From Fuchsiella alkaliacetigena (GTDB taxonomy: Bacteria > Bacillota > Halanaerobiia > Halobacteroidales > Acetohalobiaceae): a stretch of DNA of 64,000 nucleotides. The notes beneath the pieces were generated by a model, which was not told the origin of the DNA, searched no databases, and saw nothing but the letters and a program-made list of their open reading frames with translations. The stretch lies in contig NZ_JALKBZ010000004.1 in NCBI RefSeq assembly GCF_023227765.1, positions 31,243 to 95,242 of the forward strand. The letters are read 5' to 3'. Positions 46,648 to 55,748 of the stretch are shown here, in pieces. How positions within the stretch are numbered: position 1 is the first letter of the stretch; the number at the start of each line of letters is the position of its first letter. The position numbers and the translations under genes were made by a program.

Positions 46648-48045
46648 ATGACTGATTTACTTTCTAAATTAAAAACTGTTAAACAAGACTTGACTTCTAC
46701 AGTTACTCAGCAGGCCTTAATTTATGGCGCTAATACCATTGGTTTTAAGTTGGCCCAACAATTAACTAAGCTCAGCAGAGATGTGGTAATCATTGCTGAA
46801 GATGAGCAGCGTTTAAAAAGAATTCAAGAAGAGTTAGATGTTATGGCCTTGGTTGGTAGTGGCGTTGACTTAAAGACTTTAAAGCGGGCCCGAATCGGAA
46901 AAACAGCACTGATCTTAGCTGTTTCTGAGAACGATGAAAAGAATATTTTAACTTCAATTTATGCTCATAAATTAGGCGTGGAACGAATAGTTGCTCAAGT
47001 TAGTGATGATGATTATCTAAATAATAATGATTTTCTAATCAATACTGAACTGGGAATTGATTTACTAATAAATCCCGAGGAAGTAGTAGTAGAGCAGATT
47101 GGAGACTTAATTCGGCCTAGTATGGAGTCAGGAATTGAAAGCTTTATTGATGGGAAAGTACAGATTTCAGAAGTTACTATCTCTCATCGTAATCCCTTTG
47201 CTTTTAATAAGATTTCTCAGCTTAATCTACCTAGAAATTCATTAATTATCGGCGTATTAAGAAGAAATAGGCTCTTTATCCCCTACGGAGAACATAAGCT
47301 TTATCCTGGTGATACTATTTATATTTTGGGTAAAAAAGGCTTTAGAACTAAGTTAGGTCAGTTATTAAGTAAGAATCGGCGTAAAAAGCAGAAGGTTGTT
47401 TTAGCTGGTGGTAGTGAGATCAATTATCGTTTGGCCCTTAATTTAGCCGGAAAACAGAGTATTTTAACTTTAATTGAAGCTAAGCAAGAACGTTGTGAGG
47501 AGTTAGCTGAAGAAATTTCAGACCTTTTAGTTTTAAACGGCAAAGCTATAAATATCGACTTACTTAAAGAAGAGGGGATAGAACAGGCAGATGTTTTTGT
47601 AGCTGCCGGAGCAAATGATGAAGAGAATTTATTAACGGGTTTGGCTGCAAAAAGCTTAGGCTGTAAAAAGGTAATTACTATTGTTAATAGCTTAGAGTAT
47701 AGTTATTTTAGCGAGATTGTGGATGTAGATACTATTTTAAGTCCCCAAATCTTAGTTTTAGAAAAGATATTAGACTTTCTTCATCAGGGACAAGTAGATA
47801 CAGAAACTATACTTGATGGGCAGATGCATCTTTTGAAATTAGAAGTACCTGATAGAGTAGGTCGGCGTAAATTAAAGTTAAAGCAACTTAAGCATGCTTC
47901 GGATTTGATAATTGGAGTGGTAATTAGAGATGAAGAACTGATAATTCCTGATGGAGAACTAAGACTTAGAGTAGCAGATCAGTTATTGGTCTTTACTTTA
48001 ACAGCTAAAAATAATCTGCTAGCTGAGCTTTTTGGTGACGTATAG
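46648..48045 (+). CDS. trkA: Potassium uptake regulatory subunit TrkA
   Basis: Cytoplasmic gating subunit of the Trk potassium system, about 465 residues, two RCK_N/RCK_C repeats. The nucleotide-binding loops are altered: GANTIG in repeat 1 and GGSEIN in repeat 2, instead of GxGxxG. An N-terminal extension of about 20 residues precedes the first strand. Start is uncertain: I choose ATG 46648 (weak site GTGGGTG); the open frame continues upstream. trkH follows 12 bp later. In a halophile the pair would supply potassium for osmotic balance. Confidence 0.88.
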   Translation: MTDLLSKLKTVKQDLTSTVTQQALIYGANTIGFKLAQQLTKLSRDVVIIAEDEQRLKRIQEELDVMALVGSGVDLKTLKRARIGKTALILAVSENDEKNILTSIYAHKLGVERIVAQVSDDDYLNNNDFLINTELGIDLLINPEEVVVEQIGDLIRPSMESGIESFIDGKVQISEVTISHRNPFAFNKISQLNLPRNSLIIGVLRRNRLFIPYGEHKLYPGDTIYILGKKGFRTKLGQLLSKNRRKKQKVVLAGGSEINYRLALNLAGKQSILTLIEAKQERCEELAEEISDLLVLNGKAINIDLLKEEGIEQADVFVAAGANDEENLLTGLAAKSLGCKKVITIVNSLEYSYFSEIVDVDTILSPQILVLEKILDFLHQGQVDTETILDGQMHLLKLEVPDRVGRRKLKLKQLKHASDLIIGVVIRDEELIIPDGELRLRVADQLLVFTLTAKNNLLAELFGDV

Positions 48046-48057
48046 GAGGCGGATAGT

Positions 48058-49497
48058 GTGCGCGTGAAAATAGTATTTAATATGCTAGGAAAATTACTGA
48101 TATTTGTAGGTTTAACCAAAATTTTTCCTTTGTTAGTAGCTCTGCTTTATAGAGAAGTAGATGTTCTTTCTTTTTTAGTTTCTTTGGGTCTAACTATTAG
48201 TGTAGGTCAGGTTATGCAGAAGTTTTCTTATTCTAAACAGGAGATTAGACATCGGGAAGGCTTTGCTATTGTGACTTTAGGCTGGGTTTTGATCTCAATT
48301 TTTGGTGCTATTCCTTTTATGTTGTCAGGAATTTTTGATAATTTTGTTGATGCTTTCTTTGAAAGTGTCAGTGGTTTTACTACTACTGGAGCTACAGTGA
48401 TTATGTCCTTAGAAAGTCTACCTAATAGTATTCTTTTTTGGCGTAGTTTGAGTCACTGGTTAGGGGGAATGGGTATTATTGTGATGTCCATTGCAATTTT
48501 ACCTGAATTAGCAGGCTCTATGCAGTTATTTAAGGCTGAAGTACCCGGGCCAGTTCACGATAGATTAAGACCGCGAATTAAGGAGACGGCTAAGACTTTA
48601 TGGGTAATCTATCTTTTATTAACTCTGGCTCAGATTATAATGTTAAGCATTAATGAGGTTCCTTTTTTCGATGCCTTGATTCATTCTTTTGGTACTCTTT
48701 CTACGGGAGGTTTTTCTTCTCGAACTTTGAGTGTTAAGATCTATGATAACTTAATTATAGAAGCTATTATGGTGTTCTTTATGTTTTTAGCTGGAACTAA
48801 CTTTACTCTTCATTATCAGGTTTTGAGGGGAAATGTTAAAGCTTTAATTGATAATAAAGAGTTTAGATTTTATGTTTTTTTGGTATTAACAGCGATCACT
48901 TTAATTACTATTAATTTACGCTTACAAGTTTACAAGACATTAATAGAATCAATACGCTATGCTGCTTTTCAAACTCTAGCGATTATAAGTACTGCTGGTT
49001 TTGCTACTGTGGACTATGATATCTGGCCTCCTTTTGCTCGAGGGATTTTATTAGTATTAATGTTTATTGGCGGCTCTGCTGGTTCTACAGCCGGCGGGAT
49101 TAAGATTATTCGGGTTTATGCTTTAATGAAGAAGGGCTTTCAGGAATTATATAAGTTAATCCATCCCCGGGCCGTAACCTCACTTAAAATAGGTAATCGG
49201 GCTGTTTCCGAAGAGGTCTCCACTAGTATCCTAGGCTTTTTCTTTCTGTATATTGTAGTTTTTGTAATCGCAGCTATGACTTTAACCTCTTTTGGGATAG
49301 ATATAGTTAGCTCTATTTCTGCTGTAGCTGCTACTTTAGGTAATATTGGGCCCGGGTTGGGTTTAATAGGACCTTTAAATACTTATGTTTCTTTGCCAGT
49401 AGTAGGAAAGCTATTATTAGCTTTTTGTATGTTATTAGGCAGATTGGAGATATATACTGTTTTAGTTTTTATGTTATCTGGTTTTTGGAGAAAGTAA
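48058..49497 (+). CDS. trkH: Potassium channel subunit TrkH
   Basis: Membrane pore subunit of 479 residues with about ten hydrophobic segments in the M1-P-M2 repeat pattern. The selectivity regions read SGFTTTGATV, GTLSTGGFSS, TAGFATVDY and an ATLGNIGPGLG loop. GTG start after ATAGGAGGC. Forms the Trk complex with TrkA, encoded just upstream; K+ import is probably driven by H+ or Na+. Confidence 0.93.
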   Translation: MRVKIVFNMLGKLLIFVGLTKIFPLLVALLYREVDVLSFLVSLGLTISVGQVMQKFSYSKQEIRHREGFAIVTLGWVLISIFGAIPFMLSGIFDNFVDAFFESVSGFTTTGATVIMSLESLPNSILFWRSLSHWLGGMGIIVMSIAILPELAGSMQLFKAEVPGPVHDRLRPRIKETAKTLWVIYLLLTLAQIIMLSINEVPFFDALIHSFGTLSTGGFSSRTLSVKIYDNLIIEAIMVFFMFLAGTNFTLHYQVLRGNVKALIDNKEFRFYVFLVLTAITLITINLRLQVYKTLIESIRYAAFQTLAIISTAGFATVDYDIWPPFARGILLVLMFIGGSAGSTAGGIKIIRVYALMKKGFQELYKLIHPRAVTSLKIGNRAVSEEVSTSILGFFFLYIVVFVIAAMTLTSFGIDIVSSISAVAATLGNIGPGLGLIGPLNTYVSLPVVGKLLLAFCMLLGRLEIYTVLVFMLSGFWRK

Positions 49498-49527
49498 ATT
49501 AAGCACCTATGGCCTTTGTACCATGGA

Positions 49528-49556
49528 TTTACATATATTATAATATATGCTATAAT
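49528..49556 (+). promoter_or_regulatory. Promoter upstream of small gene 49704
   Basis: TTTACA, 17-bp spacer, TATAAT with TGC before it (extended -10). It gives a leader of about 140 nt with no recognised RNA. Confidence 0.6.
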
Positions 49557-49703
49557 GTAAAAGATGCTATGTTAATATGTTAAGAGGTTTTTTATTTATC
49601 ATTAAATTAAGTGACTTTTTCTATAAAGATATTTAATAATTTATTATATAATTATCAGCTAAGGACAAGTTAAGAAATTAAAACTTAAGAGGAGGGATAT
49701 TAA

Positions 49704-49913
49704 TTGGGAGAAGGAGAGTTATTGGCACAGATAGTCAATATTTTAGATGAATTAAAGGCTGTGCATCAGCAGATAGAAGACTGCAAATCTCAGCAATTTA
49801 TTGAAGAAAAAGTGAAAGAAGTTTATTGTTTAGCCACTATTTATCAGCGAGAAGAACTGGGAAGGATTAGCTATAATCTTTATCAGGATTTAACTAGTAA
49901 ACAGGTTACTTAA
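49704..49913 (+). CDS. Small hypothetical protein, 69 residues
   Basis: A short single-gene unit with a promoter, a good ribosome site (GAGGAGGG) before a TTG start, and a terminator 16 bp after the stop. The protein is helical and probably coiled-coil (LLAQIVNILDELKAVHQQIED). Two cysteines, no signal. Family not recognised. Confidence 0.7.
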   Translation: MGEGELLAQIVNILDELKAVHQQIEDCKSQQFIEEKVKEVYCLATIYQREELGRISYNLYQDLTSKQVT

Positions 49914-49929
49914 AATTTAGCTCTAAATA

Positions 49930-49963
49930 AAAAGATCTACTGTTATAACAGTAGATCTTTTTA
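49930..49963 (+). terminator. Terminator after small gene
   Basis: AAAAGATCTACTGTT / AACAGTAGATCTTTT perfect stem with T run. Confidence 0.9.
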
Positions 49964-50129
49964 TTTATTCACAGATAGATTAGATTTTTTGGATAATAAG
50001 CAGGAGAAACATTTATTTTATAGAAATTTGTTCAAAGAGTGTAACTTTTAATTTTACTTCCTTATTTACATAATTGTTAAAAATAGTCTTTATGGGAATA
50101 ATACTTAATAGAGTTCTTCTGTAATGGAT

Positions 50130-50164
50130 ACTTGAATAATTAAGAGGCTCTTAATTATTCAAGT
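50130..50164. promoter_or_regulatory. 35-bp odd-centred palindrome before acylphosphatase gene
   Basis: ACTTGAATAATTAAGAG is followed by a single G and then by its exact reverse complement. No T run follows, so it is not a classic terminator; it could be an operator or an mRNA hairpin 48 bp before the start codon. Confidence 0.6.
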
Positions 50165-50212
50165 TAGGAGTAAAATTATAAAATATTGAATAATTGAAAG
50201 GATGGTATAATT

Positions 50213-50494
50213 ATGTCTGAAAAAAAAGCAATTAAGGTGTCAGTAGCAGGGAGGATTCAAGGGGTTGGATATAGAGCTTTTGTCCAACAAAAAGCAACTA
50301 AATTAGGTCTTAAAGGCTATATTAGAAATTCTGATGGGAGTGAGGTAGAAGTAATTGCTGAAGGAGCAGAAGATTCTTTAGAAGAACTATTGGAGCTTTT
50401 GGAGTCAGGTCCTAATAGAGCCGAAATTGAAGATGTTAATTGGGAATGGATTGAACATACTGGGGACTTTATTAGATTTAGTATTAACTATTAA
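50213..50494 (+). CDS. acyP: Acylphosphatase
   Basis: A 93-residue enzyme that hydrolyses acyl phosphates. The phosphate loop GRIQGVGYRAF contains the catalytic Arg, and GYIRNSDGSEVEV the catalytic Asn; length is standard. Ribosome site GAAAGGATGG. Confidence 0.95.
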   Translation: MSEKKAIKVSVAGRIQGVGYRAFVQQKATKLGLKGYIRNSDGSEVEVIAEGAEDSLEELLELLESGPNRAEIEDVNWEWIEHTGDFIRFSINY

Positions 50495-50547
50495 ATAAAA
50501 AGAGATTATTTTTTAATAATGTTGGGGAGAGGTGGAGGGGATTACAA

Positions 50548-51069
50548 ATGAATATGGCTAATAAACTAACTCTAAGCAGGATTCTAATAATCCCTATATT
50601 TTTAGTTGTTTTTTTGATTGAATTACCGTATCATAGATTAATTGCTGGCTTATTAATCTTTATTTCAGCAGCAACTGATTTTTTGGATGGTTATGTAGCT
50701 AGAACCTTTAATCAGACCTCAGAATTAGGCAGATTATTAGACCCTTTAGCTGATAAGTTAACAATGATTGCTGTTTTTGTTGCTTTAGCTATTAATCGTT
50801 TATTGCCAGTTTGGTTTTTAGCAGTGATAATTGGGCGGGAAGTGATTATCTTAGCGGGAGCACTTTTGGTTTACTTTAGAAAAGATGATGTACAAATTAT
50901 CAAATCAAGTAAGTTTGGTAAGTTTGCCACAGTGGCTCTTTATATAACTGCTTTTGCTTATATAGTAAAGTGGGAGGCTCTACAGTTTTTCATATTTTTA
51001 GCTATTCCTTTGACTATAATATCTGGAGTTGACTATTCTTTAAAAGCATATAGTTACTTTTTAAAGTAG
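50548..51069 (+). CDS. pgsA: CDP-diacylglycerol-glycerol-3-phosphate phosphatidyltransferase
   Basis: Membrane enzyme of 173 residues making phosphatidylglycerol phosphate. The signature is complete: DFLDGYVAR, eight residues, G, RLL, D, PLA, D. The N-terminus (MANKLTLSRILIIPIFLVVF) is typical of PgsA. It lies 53 bp after acyP, perhaps in the same transcript. Compare the second CDP-alcohol transferase at 38100. Confidence 0.92.
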   Translation: MNMANKLTLSRILIIPIFLVVFLIELPYHRLIAGLLIFISAATDFLDGYVARTFNQTSELGRLLDPLADKLTMIAVFVALAINRLLPVWFLAVIIGREVIILAGALLVYFRKDDVQIIKSSKFGKFATVALYITAFAYIVKWEALQFFIFLAIPLTIISGVDYSLKAYSYFLK

Positions 51070-51096
51070 GTAGACTAGGGTCTACCTATTTACTTT
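51067..51096 (+). terminator. Terminator after pgsA
   Basis: TAGGTAGAC / GTCTACCTA stem with a short loop, overlapping the stop codon, followed by a T-rich stretch. Confidence 0.6.
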
Positions 51097-51162
51097 TGTT
51101 ATTAAGTACGATTTATGATCTATATAAATTAGCTTTTATTGATTTAGGGAGGAATTAAAAAT

Positions 51163-51912
51163 ATGCTTGAGACTGATAAGTTAAAAGAGGCCATGACCAT
51201 TTCAGAGATGGCTTATTTGATATTGACGGAAGCTAATGAACCCTTGCATTATAAATCAATTTTTGCAAAGATATCTCAAGTTAAGGAAGTTAAAAATCCT
51301 AGTTCAGTTCAGTCCTGCATTTATTCTCGAAATGATTTTATTAGAATGGGGGATGGTTATTGGGGTTTAGCAGAATGGTTAATAGATGGTTTAAGTTTTA
51401 TTTATGAACTGGATTACCAGGACTGTCAACGTCAGACTTTGGAGGTGAAGACTGATTATCAGTTCTACTTTCCTATTCAAGAGGTAGTAACTGAAATTGA
51501 GTTTGAAACAAAAGCTAAAACTTATCTTTGCTCTAGTAGAGGTAGACAGACCATTATGGCTGATAAGCTGCATGCTGATTTTGAGCTTCAGCCGGGCTCT
51601 AAATTGATAATCGAGGTTTTAGATATTAATAATTTTAAGTATAGCTTAGATGATTTTAATATATCGCCTTCAGAACTAGATTTAACAGAGCAGAATAAGT
51701 TACTAATAGATTTAGCTTTTGAAGTTCTCAAGGAAGAAGAAGGTATTATGAGTAGTGCTCGTTTATTAAGACGTATTTTAATTAAGTTATTTAAAGCTAA
51801 ACAAAGAAAGTTTAAGCTTGAGCTAGATCCTTTACCGCCTATTTCCAAACTTTTGGCTACTGATCCTCGTTTTGTTGAAAGCCTATCAGGTATTTTTACT
51901 CTCGATATTTAA
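51163..51912 (+). CDS. HARE-HTH domain protein
   Basis: A 249-residue protein whose first 75 residues fit the HARE-HTH (HB1/ASXL) winged-helix fold also seen in the RNA polymerase delta subunit: MTISEMAYLILTEANEPLHYKSIFAKI, then VQSCIYSRNDFIRMGDGYWGLAEW. The remaining 170 residues are not recognised. It may be a DNA- or polymerase-associated regulator. Ribosome site GGGAGG. Confidence 0.75.
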   Translation: MLETDKLKEAMTISEMAYLILTEANEPLHYKSIFAKISQVKEVKNPSSVQSCIYSRNDFIRMGDGYWGLAEWLIDGLSFIYELDYQDCQRQTLEVKTDYQFYFPIQEVVTEIEFETKAKTYLCSSRGRQTIMADKLHADFELQPGSKLIIEVLDINNFKYSLDDFNISPSELDLTEQNKLLIDLAFEVLKEEEGIMSSARLLRRILIKLFKAKQRKFKLELDPLPPISKLLATDPRFVESLSGIFTLDI

Positions 51913-52008
51913 TCTATTAATTTGAAATTAAGCAGGGATTCTTTATTTAATGTAGAATAATATAAGTGATAATGTAGAAATTACTAACTTATAAAGGGAG
52001 GAAGCATA

Positions 52009-52680
52009 GTGGGTTACGAAAAGGAAATCGACTTAAGTAGCTCAAAGCCGAGATTTAATTATTTAGACAAGCTAAACTTTGCTAAGAACTTAGTAATTGA
52101 TCTGTTACCAGCAGAGCAGGAGATAAAATCAAAAATGAAGCTGCTTTATAATGAACTTGAAAAATTAACTGAAATCTTAGCAAATAAAAACTCTGAACGA
52201 GCTCAGCAAATGATTAAGGATAGTGACGGTTTTTTAAGTTTTGTTTATTTTGCTAGTGAGGAAGAAATCTATTTAAAGATTAAAGATAAGTTTGACTTGG
52301 ATCCTAGCTATTCTTGGCAGGTGTGTAATAAAATCTATGATAGATTAAATGAAATTTCTAAGCAAATTGATAATTTATCTGAAATTACTGCTGAGGATAT
52401 TTCTCAAATTCAAAAGTCTTTAATGCAGATTGCTATTATATTTAATAACAATTTATGTCAGGAGTTGAATGAGAATAAGTATTTAGTTCGTCATTTGAAT
52501 GCTATTTATCACTGCTTACGGGGAGAGTTTAACGAATCACTATACCAAAATGGTAGTTTGAAAACGGAATGGGATGCCTTAGCAAAGGCTAAAAGTGAGT
52601 ATGAGCGAGCTTTAGACTTCGATGAGAACTTAGTTAAGGCTCAAGAAAAATTAGCTAAAATTGAAAAGATAGTTATTTAA
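52009..52680 (+). CDS. Hypothetical helical protein, 223 residues
   Basis: Not recognised. GTG start after GGGAGG. The protein is almost all helical and charged. Its C-terminal part (LNAIYHCLRGEFNESLYQNG, then AKAKSEYERALDFDENLVKAQEKLAKIE) looks like one or two TPR-like repeats. No signal or membrane segment. It is followed by a small terminator. Confidence 0.7.
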   Translation: MGYEKEIDLSSSKPRFNYLDKLNFAKNLVIDLLPAEQEIKSKMKLLYNELEKLTEILANKNSERAQQMIKDSDGFLSFVYFASEEEIYLKIKDKFDLDPSYSWQVCNKIYDRLNEISKQIDNLSEITAEDISQIQKSLMQIAIIFNNNLCQELNENKYLVRHLNAIYHCLRGEFNESLYQNGSLKTEWDALAKAKSEYERALDFDENLVKAQEKLAKIEKIVI

Positions 52681-52685
52681 TTACT

Positions 52686-52716
52686 GGTCCCTGATCTTTG
52701 ATTAGGGGTTTCTTCT
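52686..52716 (+). terminator. Terminator before ADP-ribosylglycohydrolase gene
   Basis: CCCTGATC / GATTAGGG stem with a 3-nt loop, then TTTCTTCTTT. It lies across the region where a TTG start (52717) for the next gene would need its ribosome site, so I prefer the later GTG. Confidence 0.55.
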
Positions 52717-52749
52717 TTGGAAATAACTCAGAAAGGAGTTAGTCGACTG

Positions 52750-53712
52750 GTGAAGCTGGGTTTAATAAAAGATAAGTTCTTAGGTGCTTTAGTTGGAACT
52801 ATGGTTGGTGATGCTCTAGGAATGTCTATGGAAGGTAAAAGTTATCAAGAAGTTAAGGAGCAGTACGGAAAAATTGTAAATATGATAAATAGTAGGTTTG
52901 GTGCTGGTACTTATACCGATGATACTGAAATGATGATTGGAGTTGCTGAATCTTTGCTTGATTCGCAGGGTTTTGATGGGCAGGATATGGCGATGAAATT
53001 CTTAAATAATTTTAATTTAAATCGGGGTTATGGAGCCGGAACTTCTCAGGCTTTAAATAATATTGAAGCGGGTATTAATTGGCAAGAATCCGGTAAGAAA
53101 ATCCATGGAAATGGCTCTTTTGGTAATGCAGCGGCTATGAGAGTGGCTCCGATTGGAGTATTTTATCACGATGATTATCAATTATTGGTGAAGCGGGCCC
53201 GACAGTCGAGTCATATTACCCATGCTCATCCTTTAGGAAAAACTGGCGCTGCTTTACAGGCTTTGACTGTGGGTTATGCTTGCAATCAGGATCCTGAAAC
53301 TGATTTGACGGTTAAGTCCTTATTAGATTTGCTTAAAGATTTTACCGAGTCACAAGAGCTTTTTAAGCAAAAGTTGAAATTAGTAGGGGAATTTTTAGAG
53401 GAGCCTCCTGCTAAGGAAGAAGTGGTTGCTAAGTTAGGTAATGATATTAGAGTATTTAATTCGGTACCTACAGCTATTTATTCCTTTTTACTTAATCAAG
53501 GAGACTTTGTTGATGCTGTTACTTATGCTATAGGCTTAGGAGGAGATGCCGATACTTTGGGAGCTATGACTGGAGCTATAGCTGGAGCTTACGGAGGTTT
53601 AAATGCAGTTCCTAAAGAATGGCTAGAGCTAATGGAAAATAAGGAGAAGGGTTTAGAATATATCATAGATTTAGGTAAGCAGCTCTTTGAATTGAAGTAT
53701 AAATCAATCTAA
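52750..53712 (+). CDS. ADP-ribosylglycohydrolase family protein
   Basis: About 320 residues. Dinuclear-magnesium sites are visible: GTYTDDTEMMIGVAESL (TDDT) and the C-terminal GGDADTLGAMTGAIAGAYGG, with GNGSFGNAAAMRVAPIG between. The family removes ADP-ribose from proteins or small molecules (the DraG/ARH group); no DraT-like transferase is in the window, so the substrate is open. GTG 52750 follows AAAGGAG by 12 nt; TTG 52717 is an alternative. Confidence 0.92.
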   Translation: MKLGLIKDKFLGALVGTMVGDALGMSMEGKSYQEVKEQYGKIVNMINSRFGAGTYTDDTEMMIGVAESLLDSQGFDGQDMAMKFLNNFNLNRGYGAGTSQALNNIEAGINWQESGKKIHGNGSFGNAAAMRVAPIGVFYHDDYQLLVKRARQSSHITHAHPLGKTGAALQALTVGYACNQDPETDLTVKSLLDLLKDFTESQELFKQKLKLVGEFLEEPPAKEEVVAKLGNDIRVFNSVPTAIYSFLLNQGDFVDAVTYAIGLGGDADTLGAMTGAIAGAYGGLNAVPKEWLELMENKEKGLEYIIDLGKQLFELKYKSI

Positions 53713-53726
53713 TTTAATATATATTA

Positions 53727-53771
53727 AAAGAACTTCTGGTTTTAAAATACTTAAGAAGTTCTTTTTTTTAT
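53727..53771 (+). terminator. Terminator after ADP-ribosylglycohydrolase gene
   Basis: AAAAGAACTTCT / AGAAGTTCTTTT stem followed by a long T run. Confidence 0.85.
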
Positions 53772-53835
53772 TTTTTTTTAGTATACTATATAATAGCATA
53801 TCCTAGATATTTATTAACTTTGTGGAGGCTGAATA

Positions 53836-54108
53836 ATGATATTTATTAGAGATAAAGTAGTTTCAAGCATGGCTTTATTGAGAATCATCTCCGGAATAGT
53901 TGAGCTTAGTGCTGCTTTATTAATGTTAAAGTTTAATTCAATAGAGAAAGCATTACAGATAAATTCAGCTTTAGCTTTAGTAGGCCCTACGGTATTAGTA
54001 TTAGTGACAGCTATAGGCTTAGCTGGAATTTCGGCAGATATATCCTTGATGAACTTTGTAGTTATAGCTTTAGGAGTAGTTTTAATTTTAATAGGAATTA
54101 GACTTTAA
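53836..54108 (+). CDS. YqhV-family (DUF2619) small membrane protein
   Basis: A 90-residue protein with three hydrophobic segments. MALLRIISGIVELSAALLML and VGPTVLVLVTAIGL match the Bacillus YqhV pattern, a family linked to spore-formers; function unknown. Start after GTGGAGG. Probably begins a transcript that continues into comA, 24 bp downstream. Confidence 0.8.
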   Translation: MIFIRDKVVSSMALLRIISGIVELSAALLMLKFNSIEKALQINSALALVGPTVLVLVTAIGLAGISADISLMNFVVIALGVVLILIGIRL

Positions 54109-54132
54109 TTTATAATCTGGGAGGGATTTGTT

Positions 54133-54960
54133 ATGGAGGAAAATAAGGGTTGGGAAATAGATATTAAATTTCCGCTACAGGGTCGACAGAAAAAACCGCG
54201 TCAAGTAGGATTAACAATGGTTTTGGATAAAGGGTTGGGGTTGACTAGAACTGAAGATATTTTAAATCTGGCTGATGATTATATTGATTTTTATAAACTG
54301 AGCTTTGGTACTTCAGCTCTTTATAAGCCTGAACTTTTAAAGGAGAAGATAGAGCTAGTAACTGCTTATGGAATAGATATCTATCCTGGCGGTACTTATT
54401 TAGAGGTAGCTATTAAACAGGATAAGCTAGCTGAGTACTTACAAAGAGCTAAAGAGTTAGGCTTTAGTGCTATTGAGGTTTCTGATGGGACTATTAGTCT
54501 AAGCTCAGATTTGCGTTCCCAAACTATTAAGAAGGCTGTTAAGCAAGGCTTTAAAGTTTTGAGTGAGATTGGAAAAAAGGATAAAAGAGTGGAGTTTGAA
54601 ATACCTAAAATGCTTAAACAGTTAAAGCAGGATCTAGATGATGGTGCTTACAAAGTAATAGTTGAGGCTAGAGAGTCTGGAAAAGGAATTTCTATTTATG
54701 ATGAGCAGGGGAAACTGGAGAAAAGAAAATTAGAACAGCTATTATTGGGGGTGGATAATAAAGATGATGTTATTTGGGAGGCTCCTTTGAAGAGTCAACA
54801 AGTAGAATTGATTAATACTTTGGGCCCTAACGTCAATTTAGGTAATATAGCTCCCACTGAAATATTAGCTTTAGAGTCTCTACGGGTGGGTTTAAGAGGT
54901 GATACTTTTAGAACAGCTCTTTTGCAGGAGGATAACTGGGATACTTTTTCTCAAGTTTAG
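54133..54960 (+). CDS. comA: Phosphosulfolactate synthase (ComA/YitD family)
   Basis: A TIM-barrel enzyme of 275 residues that adds sulfite to phosphoenolpyruvate, making (2R)-phosphosulfolactate. Family stretches: GLTMVLDKGLG, DFYKLSFGTSALY, YPGGTYLEVA, SAIEVSDGTISL, and the late LGPNVNLGNIAPTE. In methanogens this begins coenzyme M synthesis; in Bacillus the homologue YitD makes sulfolactate for spores. comB follows directly (the stop lies 26 bp before the comB start). Ribosome site GGGAGG. Confidence 0.93.
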   Translation: MEENKGWEIDIKFPLQGRQKKPRQVGLTMVLDKGLGLTRTEDILNLADDYIDFYKLSFGTSALYKPELLKEKIELVTAYGIDIYPGGTYLEVAIKQDKLAEYLQRAKELGFSAIEVSDGTISLSSDLRSQTIKKAVKQGFKVLSEIGKKDKRVEFEIPKMLKQLKQDLDDGAYKVIVEARESGKGISIYDEQGKLEKRKLEQLLLGVDNKDDVIWEAPLKSQQVELINTLGPNVNLGNIAPTEILALESLRVGLRGDTFRTALLQEDNWDTFSQV

Positions 54961-54986
54961 TGATTATAAGAATAGAGGTGATATCT

Positions 54987-55721
54987 ATGAAAATTGAACT
55001 AATATTAACTGCCGATTCAATTAAAACAGAGCGGGTTAAAGGTAAAGCAACAGTCGCTATTGACACCTTTAGAGCTACTAGTACAATTTTAACGGCTTTA
55101 GCTCAGGGAGCAAAAGAGGTAATTCCTGCTTTAAGCGTAGAAGAGGCTCTTAGTTATAAAAATACTCTTTCGGATGTAATTATAGCTGGAGAAAGAAAGG
55201 GAGAAAAAGTTGAAGGTTTAGATTTAGGTAATTCGCCTGTGGAGTATCAGGAGCAGCAAATTCAAGATAAAAGCTTAGTTTTAACTACCACTAATGGGAC
55301 TAAGCTTTTATTAAATTTAAGTTCTGCCCGGAGAATATTAATCGCTGCTTTTTTGAATTTAAGTAGTATAGCTAAAGCGGTTAAGGGAGAAAAAGAGTTA
55401 ATAATCTGTTGCGCTGGCAGCCGAGGTGAATTTTCTTTAGAAGATTTTTTAACTGCTGGAGCTTTAATTTATAAATTAAAAGGCTTAAAAAGTGATTTAA
55501 AATTAAGTGATCTATCTTTAGTAGCTTATCAAAACTACTTAACTAATCAAGGTCAACTAGCTAAGGTCTTAAAAGAGAGTGAGCATGGAAGACGGTTATT
55601 GGCCTTAAATAAAGAGGCTGATATAGACTATGCTTTACAACAAGATGCTCTTTTTTTAGTTCCTAGTTATTCGGAGGGGGTTATCAGTTGCAAAAGAAAG
55701 AGTTTAGAAAATAGCTTTTAA
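54987..55721 (+). CDS. comB: 2-phosphosulfolactate phosphatase (ComB/YitC family)
   Basis: About 244 residues. Removes phosphate from phosphosulfolactate to give sulfolactate. Family motifs: AIDTFRATSTILTALAQGA, GERKGEKVEGLDLGNSP, TTTNGTKLL, CCAGSRGEFSLEDFLTAGAL. ATG 54987 is set by AGAGGTGA. No comC (sulfolactate dehydrogenase) follows, so the likely end product is sulfolactate rather than coenzyme M. Confidence 0.93.
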   Translation: MKIELILTADSIKTERVKGKATVAIDTFRATSTILTALAQGAKEVIPALSVEEALSYKNTLSDVIIAGERKGEKVEGLDLGNSPVEYQEQQIQDKSLVLTTTNGTKLLLNLSSARRILIAAFLNLSSIAKAVKGEKELIICCAGSRGEFSLEDFLTAGALIYKLKGLKSDLKLSDLSLVAYQNYLTNQGQLAKVLKESEHGRRLLALNKEADIDYALQQDALFLVPSYSEGVISCKRKSLENSF

Positions 55722-55748
55722 AATAAGAAAAGGTGTGGTAATTTAGCT

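Larger units (their letters stand above)
49914..50212. other. Intergenic region with terminator and a 35-bp palindrome
   Basis: About 300 bp, AT-rich. It contains the terminator of the small gene and the palindrome at 50130-50164; nothing coding. Confidence 0.5.
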
